From an uncultured Bacteroidota bacterium (GTDB taxonomy: Bacteria > Bacteroidota > Bacteroidia > NS11-12g > UBA9320), in assembly GCA_913056425.1 (NCBI GenBank), contig CAJXLR010000106.1, positions 1 to 6,181 of the forward strand: a stretch of DNA of 6,181 bases, written 5' to 3'. A program made the position numbers and the translations under genes. Every line of letters starts with the position of its first letter. Within the stretch, counting starts at the first letter, position 1. The notes below the pieces were generated by a model that saw nothing but the letters and a program-made list of their open reading frames with translations, ran no database searches and had not been told where the DNA came from. This document shows positions 1 to 5,353 of the stretch, piece after piece.

Positions 1-49
1 TGTGGCAACATGGCTGCCGCAGCTACAGAGCAGCAGCCATGTTGCCCCA
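1..49. repeat. Inverted repeat with 14-bp perfect arms at the window edge
   Basis: GGCAACATGGCTGC at 4-17 is the exact reverse complement of GCAGCCATGTTGCC at 33-46, with a 15-nt spacer. Pairing continues outward at 2/48 and 1/49 after one mismatch (3/47), and the window edge cuts off any further arm. There is no T-tract after it, so it is not a typical intrinsic terminator. It may be a repeat element, a structured end of a neighbouring gene, or a fold-back artefact at a contig end. Confidence 0.75.
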
Positions 50-183
50 CTTTGTGCTGCTGCCTGCAGCCCTTGGTCCGTTTTCTTTGTACCGGCACCA
101 GTGCCGGTGCCAAAGGGCAGCTGCCCATGCTTTTTGATCATTTTTTGAGGCAACCAGATAAAGTTTTCAGCAGATTTTTTCAT
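1..183 (-). CDS. Possible N-terminal part of an unrecognised protein, running off the left edge
   Basis: A minus-strand frame opens with ATG at 183-181 (preceded in frame by TGA at 204-202) and stays open for 61 codons to the window edge. It starts MKKSAENFIWLPQKMIKKHG and continues with a Gly/Thr-rich run, an Ala/Gln-rich stretch and a Cys/Leu-rich end. The first ~20 residues look like an ordinary amphipathic helix in AT-rich DNA. The rest lies in GC-rich, palindrome-rich DNA and looks less like a normal protein. I do not recognise a family. If real, it is divergently transcribed from miaB across about 130 bp. No clear ribosome binding site is visible, which is normal for Bacteroidota. The opposite-strand frame at 10-234 is also open but is Cys-rich and less plausible. 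Low confidence. Confidence 0.25.
   Translation of the reverse strand, partial: MKKSAENFIWLPQKMIKKHGQLPFGTGTGAGTKKTDQGLQAAAQSGATWLLLCSCGSHVAT
91..126. repeat. Two short perfect palindromes in GC-rich DNA
   Basis: ACCGGCAC at 91-98 and GTGCCGGT at 101-108 form an 8-bp inverted repeat around a 2-nt centre. GGGCAGCTGCCC at 115-126 is a perfect 12-bp palindrome. Both sit in the block of about 60% GC (1-126) that ends abruptly before the AT-rich sequence from 130 onward. On the minus strand the first palindrome would encode a Gly-Thr-Gly-Thr-Gly-Ala-Gly run, so a Gly-rich linker is an alternative explanation. No function can be assigned. Confidence 0.5.
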
Positions 184-316
184 TTCTTCAATAAATTTGG
201 TTCAATAATAGTCGATATAAGAGTTGTAATCTAAATTCACCGATTGTTTGACGAAAGGCTTATACAATCTGCCAAATTGTCACACGCTTCATTATCTTTG
301 CGTTCTTCATTTTACC
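184..316. other. AT-rich intergenic region upstream of miaB
   Basis: This 133-bp stretch separates the possible minus-strand gene from miaB. It has no plausible coding frame once TTG-initiated extensions are discounted. The only recognisable signal is the TATCTTTG element at 293-300. No convincing promoter was found for the minus-strand candidate. No tRNA or riboswitch-like structure was recognised. Confidence 0.5.
293..300 (+). promoter_or_regulatory. Bacteroidota-type -7 promoter element for the miaB operon
   Basis: TATCTTTG matches the TAnnTTTG -7 consensus used by the primary sigma factor of Bacteroidota. It would place the transcription start near 305, giving a leader of about 12 nt before the miaB ATG at 317. 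The partner -33 element (TTTG or TTG about 19 nt upstream) is not clear; TTG at 277-279 is too close. The match is to a short motif, so confidence is moderate. If correct, it excludes the longer TTG-initiated miaB frame that starts at 248. Confidence 0.4.
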
Positions 317-1747
317 ATGGCCACAGTAAACAAGAAACAACTATACATTGAGAGCTACGGGTGTGCAATGAACTTCGCGGACAGCGAGGTGGTTGCAACC
401 ATTATGGCGGAAAACGGCTACGCCACAACTAACGATGAACATGATGCAGACATTGTATTCATCAATACTTGCTCGATTCGAGATAATGCCGAACAGCGGA
501 TTCGAAACCGACTCACTCAGCTAAGAGGAAACAAGAAACGTAACAATGAGCTTATCGTTGGCATACTTGGCTGTATGGCCGAGCGACTGAAAGACAAGCT
601 TATGGAAGAAGAAAAGCTTGTCGACATTGTTGTTGGACCAGACGCCTATAGAGACTTACCCGGCTTGGTTGCGGAAGTAGATGACGGTGCAAAAGCCATC
701 AATGTTTTGCTTTCTCTTGAAGAAACATACGCAGAAATTACTCCTACCAGGCTCAACAGCAATGGAGTAACCGCCTTTATCAGTATCATGAGAGGCTGCG
801 ATAACATGTGTAGCTTTTGCGTGGTTCCTTTCACCCGAGGCCGCGAACGCAGTAGAGACCCACAAACCATTGTGCGAGAAGCACGAGAATTGTTCGAAGC
901 AGGTTACAAGGAAGTCACACTATTGGGCCAAAACGTAGATAGTTACTTGTGGTACGGCGGTGGCCCGAAGAAAGACTTCAAGAAGCTAACCGATGAAGAG
1001 CGTGAACATGCCGTTGATTTCGCTAAGCTGCTTGAAATGGTAGCTCAGATTGATCCAAGCTTACGAGTGCGTTTCTCTACGTCACACCCAAAAGACATAA
1101 CCGATGATGTGCTTTACGCAATGGCGAAGTATGAGAATGTTTGTAACTACATCCACTTACCGGCACAGTCAGGGAATTCTCGGATTCTTGATAAAATGAA
1201 CCGAACGTATGACCGAGAATGGTACATGCAAAAAGTGGAACGCATCCGTGAGATTATACCGGATTGTGCTATTAGTTGCGACATAATAGCAGGTTTCTGT
1301 ACGGAAACAGAGGAAGAGCACAAAGACACTCTGTCCTTGATGGAATGGTCTCAGTTTGATTTCTCGTACATGTATTATTACTCGGAACGACCGGGAACTT
1401 TGGCTGCTAGAAAGTTTGCTGATGATGTACCATTGGATGTAAAAAAACGTCGACTAACTGAGATTATCGATTTACAAAACGAAATCTCACGAAAAAAGAA
1501 TAAGGCTCGTGAGGGACAGGTAGTTACGGTTCTTGTTGAGGCTGAGTCCAAACGATCTAAAGACGACTGGATGGGCAAGTGCGATCAACACATTGTAACC
1601 ATCTTCCCAAAGGAGAATTACAAGAAAGGTGAATATGTTGACGTGATCATCGAAAAATCAACCACAACCAGCTTAATTGGAAAGGCAGTTGGTTTGAATA
1701 AAACCATGAATGGCATTCAAATTGAAGAGGAAGCCGTGAACCTATGA
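317..1747 (+). CDS. miaB: tRNA-2-methylthio-N6-dimethylallyladenosine synthase MiaB
   Basis: MiaB is a cytoplasmic radical-SAM methylthiotransferase that converts i6A37 to ms2i6A37 in tRNAs reading UNN codons. The 476-residue product has the full family layout. The N-terminal UPF0004 domain carries the three cluster cysteines C16 (in YIESYGCAMN), C52 (in INTCSIRDNAEQR) and C86 (in GILGCMAE). The radical-SAM domain has the CxxxCxxC motif at C161, C165 and C168 (RGCDNMCSFCVVPFTRGRERSR). A C-terminal TRAM RNA-binding domain spans about 395-458. Length fits the family (about 440-480). ATG at 317 was chosen because the protein then begins a few residues before the conserved YIESYGC; the frame can extend to TTG at 248, but those 23 residues look non-native and span the predicted promoter. 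The stop overlaps the next gene's start in an ATGA, suggesting translational coupling. Confidence 0.96.
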   Translation: MATVNKKQLYIESYGCAMNFADSEVVATIMAENGYATTNDEHDADIVFINTCSIRDNAEQRIRNRLTQLRGNKKRNNELIVGILGCMAERLKDKLMEEEKLVDIVVGPDAYRDLPGLVAEVDDGAKAINVLLSLEETYAEITPTRLNSNGVTAFISIMRGCDNMCSFCVVPFTRGRERSRDPQTIVREARELFEAGYKEVTLLGQNVDSYLWYGGGPKKDFKKLTDEEREHAVDFAKLLEMVAQIDPSLRVRFSTSHPKDITDDVLYAMAKYENVCNYIHLPAQSGNSRILDKMNRTYDREWYMQKVERIREIIPDCAISCDIIAGFCTETEEEHKDTLSLMEWSQFDFSYMYYYSERPGTLAARKFADDVPLDVKKRRLTEIIDLQNEISRKKNKAREGQVVTVLVEAESKRSKDDWMGKCDQHIVTIFPKENYKKGEYVDVIIEKSTTTSLIGKAVGLNKTMNGIQIEEEAVNL

Positions 1748-2997
1748 ACCTGCAACAGATAAAAAACAGATTCGGAATTGTTGGGAATTCACCACGACTA
1801 AACTATGCGTTGGAGACAGCTGTGAAGGTCGCTCCAACCGATATTACGGTTTATATCCAAGGTGAAAGTGGCGTTGGTAAAGAGTCTTTTTCGAAAATCA
1901 TCCATCAACTAAGCAACCGTAAACACGGTCCGTTCATCGCTATTAACTGTGGTGCAATACCGGAAGGGACAATCAACTCTGAACTTTTTGGGCATGAGAA
2001 AGGCGCATTTACCGGAGCTATAGATAATCGAAAAGGTTATTTCGAAACCGTAAATGGAGGAACCATCTTCTTGGACGAAATTGGAGAACTACCACTCGAA
2101 ACGCAATCCAGATTACTGCGCTTACTGGAAAATGGTGAATTTATCAAAGTAGGATCGTCAAAGGTTCAGAAAACAGATGTCCGCATAATTACAGCAACCA
2201 ACAAGGACTTATTTCAAGAAATCCAAAACGGAACAGTCCGGGAGGACTTATACTACAGGCTATCAACGCTTCCGATCAAAGTACCGCCATTACGCGAACG
2301 TCCGCAAGACGTTTATTTGCTGTTCAGGAAGTTTGCAAGTGATTTAGCCGACAAGTACCATTCTCCAGAAATCGAGCTCAGCGAGGATGCTGAGCAATTA
2401 CTCGTTAATTACAACTGGCCCGGAAATATCCGCCAGTTGAAGAACCTGACAGAACAACTTGCGGTTTTGGAGCAAGACCACCTGGTAATCGGAGAAATCC
2501 TTCGGAAATATCTCCCTCAAACTCAATCGAACTTACCCGCTTTGAGCACGTCGTCTTCAAGAGGTGGAAGCAGTGACTTCTCCGAACGCGATATATTCTA
2601 CAAGGTCTTATTCGACATGAAGACCGAGATGACAGATTTAAAGAAAATCGTCCTTGAACTTCTGAAGAAAAGCAACTCTCGCGAGGAGATTGTTGAAGGC
2701 AATGAAGCTATTATTCAACGTGTTTTATCTGAAGCAAGTGAATCCGAAGCGAACGCTTTAACCATCCATCGCTCCAGTGAAGCATCAACAGCGATCGACT
2801 CAGATCACCATGACTACATCATAGAACCTGAGGAATCTGTAAGCCTTGAAGAGAATTTATCCTTAGAGGACAAAGAAGAAGAACTCATCCGCAAAGCCTT
2901 ACTGAGAAACAACGGTAAACGCAAAAAGGCGGCGCAAGACCTTGGCATCTCCGAACGCACCTTATACCGTAAAATCAAACAATATGAATTGGATTAA
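1744..2997 (+). CDS. Sigma54-dependent transcriptional activator (bEBP), AAA+ and Fis-type HTH, no receiver domain
   Basis: This 417-residue protein should activate RNA polymerase carrying sigma54 by ATP-driven remodelling. The AAA+ domain begins almost at the N-terminus. It shows Walker A GESGVGKE (about 40-47), the sigma54-contacting GAFTGA loop (87-92), Walker B GGTIFLDE (105-112), sensor I ITATN (149-153), an arginine-finger region REDLYYRL (167-174) and sensor II WPGNIRQL (225-232). A Fis-type helix-turn-helix lies at about 393-416 (KKAAQDLGISERTLYRKIK). There is no N-terminal receiver, GAF or PAS domain, so activity is not set by phosphorylation in cis. Between 260 and 380 lies a long Ser/Glu-rich linker, longer than in PspF-like activators. 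The ATG overlaps the miaB stop (ATGA), and the 3' end overlaps lptE by 14 nt. The position between miaB and lptE is conserved in Bacteroidota in my knowledge. The target promoters are unknown. Confidence 0.93.
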   Translation: MNLQQIKNRFGIVGNSPRLNYALETAVKVAPTDITVYIQGESGVGKESFSKIIHQLSNRKHGPFIAINCGAIPEGTINSELFGHEKGAFTGAIDNRKGYFETVNGGTIFLDEIGELPLETQSRLLRLLENGEFIKVGSSKVQKTDVRIITATNKDLFQEIQNGTVREDLYYRLSTLPIKVPPLRERPQDVYLLFRKFASDLADKYHSPEIELSEDAEQLLVNYNWPGNIRQLKNLTEQLAVLEQDHLVIGEILRKYLPQTQSNLPALSTSSSRGGSSDFSERDIFYKVLFDMKTEMTDLKKIVLELLKKSNSREEIVEGNEAIIQRVLSEASESEANALTIHRSSEASTAIDSDHHDYIIEPEESVSLEENLSLEDKEEELIRKALLRNNGKRKKAAQDLGISERTLYRKIKQYELD

Positions 2998-3487
2998 ATC
3001 GGGTGTTATAGCGTTAGTTGTACTGAGTATAACCGGTTGTGGGTTTTATTCGCTAAAAGGAATTTCCATTCCACCTGAAATTGAAACAGTTAGTGTTGCT
3101 TTCGTTGAAAACAATGCACCTGTGGTTGCACCTACATTGAGTCCGACATTAACAGATAAACTGCGCAACCTCTTTATAAGTCAAACCAAACTAAACCTGT
3201 TGGAAGAAGGAGGAGACTTTGATATTACCGGACAGGTAATTAATTACTCCGTGGCGCCTGTGGGAGCTTCGGACAACTCCACAGCTTCAAAAAACCGACT
3301 TACAATCACTGTTCGAATGAAAATGGTTAGTGAGAAAGCACCTAACCTGGAATTTGATCAGCGATTTACGCAATTTGAAGACTTTGACGCCAACACTTCG
3401 TTGGCTGATGTGGAAGCCTCCTTGATTGAGTCGATAACCGATAACCTCGCACAAGAAGTATTTAACAAAGCTGCATTGAACTGGTAA
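2984..3487 (+). CDS. lptE: LPS assembly lipoprotein LptE (Bacteroidota type)
   Basis: LptE is the outer-membrane lipoprotein that plugs and supports LptD during delivery of lipopolysaccharide to the cell surface. The 167-residue product has a short lipoprotein signal: N-terminal K5, a hydrophobic stretch 7-16, and a lipobox I-T-G-C with the lipidated cysteine at C19. The sequence just after it, GFYSLKGISIPPEIETVSV, is the characteristic start of Bacteroidota LptE, and the NAPVVAPTLSPTLTDKLRNLF region fits the same family. A longer frame from TTG at 2942 would put 14 extra residues before the signal peptide and overlap the activator by 56 nt, so ATG at 2984 is preferred. The 14-nt overlap with the upstream gene and the following TAAATG junction suggest co-translation in one operon. 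No internal promoter is evident. Confidence 0.88.
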   Translation: MNWIKSGVIALVVLSITGCGFYSLKGISIPPEIETVSVAFVENNAPVVAPTLSPTLTDKLRNLFISQTKLNLLEEGGDFDITGQVINYSVAPVGASDNSTASKNRLTITVRMKMVSEKAPNLEFDQRFTQFEDFDANTSLADVEASLIESITDNLAQEVFNKAALNW

Positions 3488-4552
3488 ATGGATGCTCGAA
3501 AAGTCATATCTCTTCTTGAAGGATATCGCGAGATAAACAGCGAATCGTTGTCTGAATTGGCTAAGTGGAAGAAGGAATATCCCTGGTTTAGTGCGTTACA
3601 CACGTTGGAGGCCAAGTGCTTACACAACGACAAGAAGTTTGGTCTAAAAAAAGCACTAAAATGCGCTTCGCTTTATTCCGGTGATCGTGAACAACTCTAT
3701 GATTTCATGCATGATATCGTTGAGTTCGAGGGGCAACCGAAGTTCGCTCCAAGTACAATGGAGGAACAGCCAACAATACCTGAGGTAGCATCAAAGCCAA
3801 TCGAATTACCATCAGAAGAGGCGACTGATAAAGACGAGGAAATTTCATCTAATAAAAGTGACAAAGGAAGCGATATAACACAACCGGAGACGGTTGAAAA
3901 TGACGCTACCGTTAGCGATGATAATAGTGCTGTTGTAGAATTGACAGAATCACATAAAGAGGTAGTGGAAGAAGTTGATTCGAAGACAGAACCTGAGTCG
4001 ACGAATGAACCCATCGAAGAAGCTCAAGCGAAAGATGAAACTCCTCAAATTGTATACGACCCACTGAAAGAGCTGAGCGCTCTCGTAGACGATGATGATG
4101 AATTGATTGAGGCTCCAGACCCGACTCCAGTATATGACCCACTAACCGAATTACCGAAGCTTGCTGAGCAAGAGCAGACCGAACCGGACAGACAAGACTT
4201 CTTATCTTGGCTAGACAGTATGGATCACAAGGAAGAACCAACTGCACCAAAAGCACGGAAACTTCAGATGACTGAAGAAGCGGCTGCGTTGCTGGAGAAC
4301 TTTATAAAAAACAGGCCGCGTATATCCAAAATTCGTACAGACATAGATAGAACAGAGGTTTATCAATCGGACGAATCCAGTCCGGAAAGCAAACTGGTTT
4401 CTGAGTCGTTAGCCAACTTACATTTAAAGCAAGGTCGACCAGAAAAAGCCTTAGAAATACTCGATATTCTGCGCTTGCAAAATCCCGAAAAGATGACGTA
4501 TTTTGCAGCCCTCATAGAAAAAATCAAAAAAGAGCACTCAATAGATTCGTAA
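3488..4552 (+). CDS. Acidic conserved Bacteroidota protein with a C-terminal TPR-like segment, function unknown
   Basis: This 354-residue protein has no signal peptide or membrane segment and is probably cytoplasmic. The N-terminal ~80 residues form a small helical domain (KWKKEYPWFSALHTLEAKCL; ALKCASLYSGDREQLYDFMH). Residues 85-255 are a very acidic, Glu/Asp/Ser/Thr-rich, low-complexity linker. It contains a twice-repeated motif, YDPLKEL at 190-196 and YDPLTEL at 216-222, followed by FLSWLDSM (238-245). The C-terminus has a FIKNRPRI motif (272-279) and a TPR-like helix pair at about 302-345 (SESLANLHLKQGRPEKALEI; NPEKMTYFAALIEKI). I recognise the layout as a conserved but uncharacterised Bacteroidota gene between lptE and secG. 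Its ATG follows the lptE TAA with no gap, and its stop shares one base with the secG start. The C-terminal segment suggests a protein-binding role; that is inference. Confidence 0.85.
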   Translation: MDARKVISLLEGYREINSESLSELAKWKKEYPWFSALHTLEAKCLHNDKKFGLKKALKCASLYSGDREQLYDFMHDIVEFEGQPKFAPSTMEEQPTIPEVASKPIELPSEEATDKDEEISSNKSDKGSDITQPETVENDATVSDDNSAVVELTESHKEVVEEVDSKTEPESTNEPIEEAQAKDETPQIVYDPLKELSALVDDDDELIEAPDPTPVYDPLTELPKLAEQEQTEPDRQDFLSWLDSMDHKEEPTAPKARKLQMTEEAAALLENFIKNRPRISKIRTDIDRTEVYQSDESSPESKLVSESLANLHLKQGRPEKALEILDILRLQNPEKMTYFAALIEKIKKEHSIDS

Positions 4553-4917
4553 TGTACTCAATCATAATCACCATAATCATCATTGTTTGTGTAGCCCTTA
4601 CACTGATTGTACTTATTCAAAAGCCTAAAGGTGGAGGAATTGCTTCAAACTTTTCAGCCGGTAACCAGATTATGGGCGTTAAGCGTACAAACGAATTGGT
4701 TGAAAAACTTACCTGGGGACTAGCTGTTGCCTTGTTAGTTTTATCTCTCGCGAGTAACCTATTTGTGTCGTCAACGAATGCAACAGAGCGTTCAGTAATT
4801 CAGGACAAAATTGAAGCGGGTGACTTACCAAGCACGCCGGCAACACCTCCTGCGACACCAAATATGAATCCTGCTTCAAATCCTTCTGAGCCAGCAGGTG
4901 ACCAACCAGCTGAGTAA
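4552..4917 (+). CDS. secG: Preprotein translocase subunit SecG
   Basis: SecG is the small accessory subunit of the SecYEG inner-membrane channel and stimulates SecA-driven export. The 121-residue product has two membrane segments, about 2-22 (very Ile-rich) and 53-72. Between them is the diagnostic cytoplasmic loop with LIQKPKGGGIAS (21-32), GVKRTNELVEKLTW (42-55) and a GNQIMG turn. The C-terminal ~45 residues are a Pro/Ala/Thr/Asn-rich tail ending in acidic residues. This tail is longer than in the minimal family but is common in Bacteroidota homologues. The start overlaps the preceding stop by one base (TAATG), so translation is probably coupled. It appears to be the last gene of the miaB-secG unit, because the next gene lies 134 bp away. 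Confidence 0.93.
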   Translation: MYSIIITIIIIVCVALTLIVLIQKPKGGGIASNFSAGNQIMGVKRTNELVEKLTWGLAVALLVLSLASNLFVSSTNATERSVIQDKIEAGDLPSTPATPPATPNMNPASNPSEPAGDQPAE

Positions 4918-4919
4918 TT

Positions 4920-4936
4920 TGTCAGTCGCACTGACA
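4920..4936. promoter_or_regulatory. TGTCAG-N5-CTGACA dyad, candidate operator upstream of groES
   Basis: TGTCAG at 4920-4925 and CTGACA at 4931-4936 form a perfect 6-bp inverted repeat with a 5-nt centre, starting two bases after the secG stop. The half-site recurs as CTGACA at 4943-4948 and TTGACAG at 4962-4968. Clustered dyadic half-sites 65-80 bp upstream of a possible sigma54 -24 box are the usual geometry of an enhancer-binding-protein site. The CIRCE operator common in front of groESL in other phyla is absent. Function is inferred. Confidence 0.45.
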
Positions 4937-4978
4937 CGAGAACTGACAATCTGACCCCAGATTGACAGTCAATTCTCG
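4937..4978. repeat. Long imperfect hairpin between secG and groES
   Basis: CAATCTG (4947-4953) pairs with CAGATTG (4958-4964) around the loop ACCC. After one A-A mismatch, CTG (4943-4945) pairs with CAG (4966-4968). After a 4-nt bulge (4969-4972), CGAGAA (4937-4942) pairs with TTCTCG (4973-4978). That gives 16 base pairs over 42 nt. No U-tract follows (CCATCTTCTGC), so it is not a standard intrinsic terminator. It could protect the 3' end of the secG message, act as a weak or Rho-assisted terminator, or be part of a protein binding site with the dyad just upstream. Confidence 0.6.
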
Positions 4979-5001
4979 CCATCTTCTGCTTCTAACCGTA
5001 T

Positions 5002-5017
5002 TGGCACACATTGTGAC
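5002..5017 (+). promoter_or_regulatory. Degenerate sigma54-like -24/-12 element upstream of groES
   Basis: TGGCACA at 5002-5008 is a near-perfect -24 half of the sigma54 consensus (TGGCACG-N4-TTGCW). At the right distance the -12 half reads GTGAC (5013-5017) instead of TTGCW. The conserved G at 5015 is kept, but A replaces the C at 5016. The predicted start would be near 5028, leaving a leader of about 24 nt before the groES ATG. No good TAnnTTTG element is visible in the same gap. A sigma54 activator gene in the neighbouring operon makes the call more plausible, but the -12 mismatch keeps confidence low. Confidence 0.3.
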
Positions 5018-5051
5018 ATAGGCGAGGTAACCAATTCAGTTAGATAAAAAA

Positions 5052-5321
5052 ATGAATATTAAACCTTTAGCAGACCGTGTTCTAGTTGAACCGGCGCCAG
5101 CAGAAGAGAAAACCGCCGGAGGTATCTACATTCCGGATACAGCGAAAGAAAAACCTCAACGTGGTACCGTAGTAGCAGTAGGGCCAGGAAAAAAAGACGA
5201 GCCTACAACTGTTAAACCGGGCGACCTAGTTCTTTATGGAAAGTACTCAGGAACTGAGTTGAACGTAGAAGGCTCCGATTATTTGATGATGCGCGAGTCT
5301 GACATTCTTGCAATCGTTTAA
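5052..5321 (+). CDS. groES: Co-chaperonin GroES
   Basis: GroES is the heptameric lid that closes the GroEL folding chamber in the cytoplasm. The 89-residue product starts NIKPLADRVLVEPAPAEEKT, the classic family N-terminus. The GroEL-binding mobile loop is at about 17-33, with the hydrophobic Ile-Tyr-Ile at 25-27. It is followed by RGTVVAVGPGKK (37-48), KPGDLVLYGKYSGTE (55-69) and the ESDILAIV end. It is slightly shorter than E. coli GroES (97) but complete. ATG at 5052 is preceded by an A-rich leader (GATAAAAAA) rather than a Shine-Dalgarno. groEL starts 32 bp after its stop, so the two should be co-transcribed. Regulation probably comes from the structured gap upstream. Confidence 0.96.
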   Translation: MNIKPLADRVLVEPAPAEEKTAGGIYIPDTAKEKPQRGTVVAVGPGKKDEPTTVKPGDLVLYGKYSGTELNVEGSDYLMMRESDILAIV

Positions 5322-5353
5322 TTTTTCTAACCTAATTATTTACAAGAAACAAG

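Noticed and set aside
10..234. Plus-strand open frame of 74 codons
   Set aside because: It has a Cys-cluster-rich, low-complexity start, no family resemblance, spans the GC break, and is antisense to a somewhat better minus-strand candidate.
248..316. N-terminal extension of miaB from a TTG codon
   Set aside because: The 23 extra residues do not look like MiaB, the promoter-like TATCTTTG lies inside them, and ATG at 317 gives the normal distance to the first conserved cysteine.
2942..2983. N-terminal extension of lptE from a TTG codon
   Set aside because: It would place 14 polar residues before a lipoprotein signal peptide; ATG at 2984 gives a clean signal with the cysteine at position 19.
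3697..4256. Overlapping antisense frames of 105 and 114 codons inside the acidic-protein gene
   Set aside because: They are Ser/Leu-rich mirror frames of the low-complexity Glu/Asp linker on the plus strand, with no family features.
4937..4978. Intrinsic terminator of the secG operon
   Set aside because: The hairpin is strong, but the sequence after it is CCATCTTCTGC, not a T-tract; kept only as a structured element.
4918..5051. CIRCE operator for HrcA
   Set aside because: No TTAGCACTC-N9-GAGTGCTAA or close variant is present in the gap upstream of groES.
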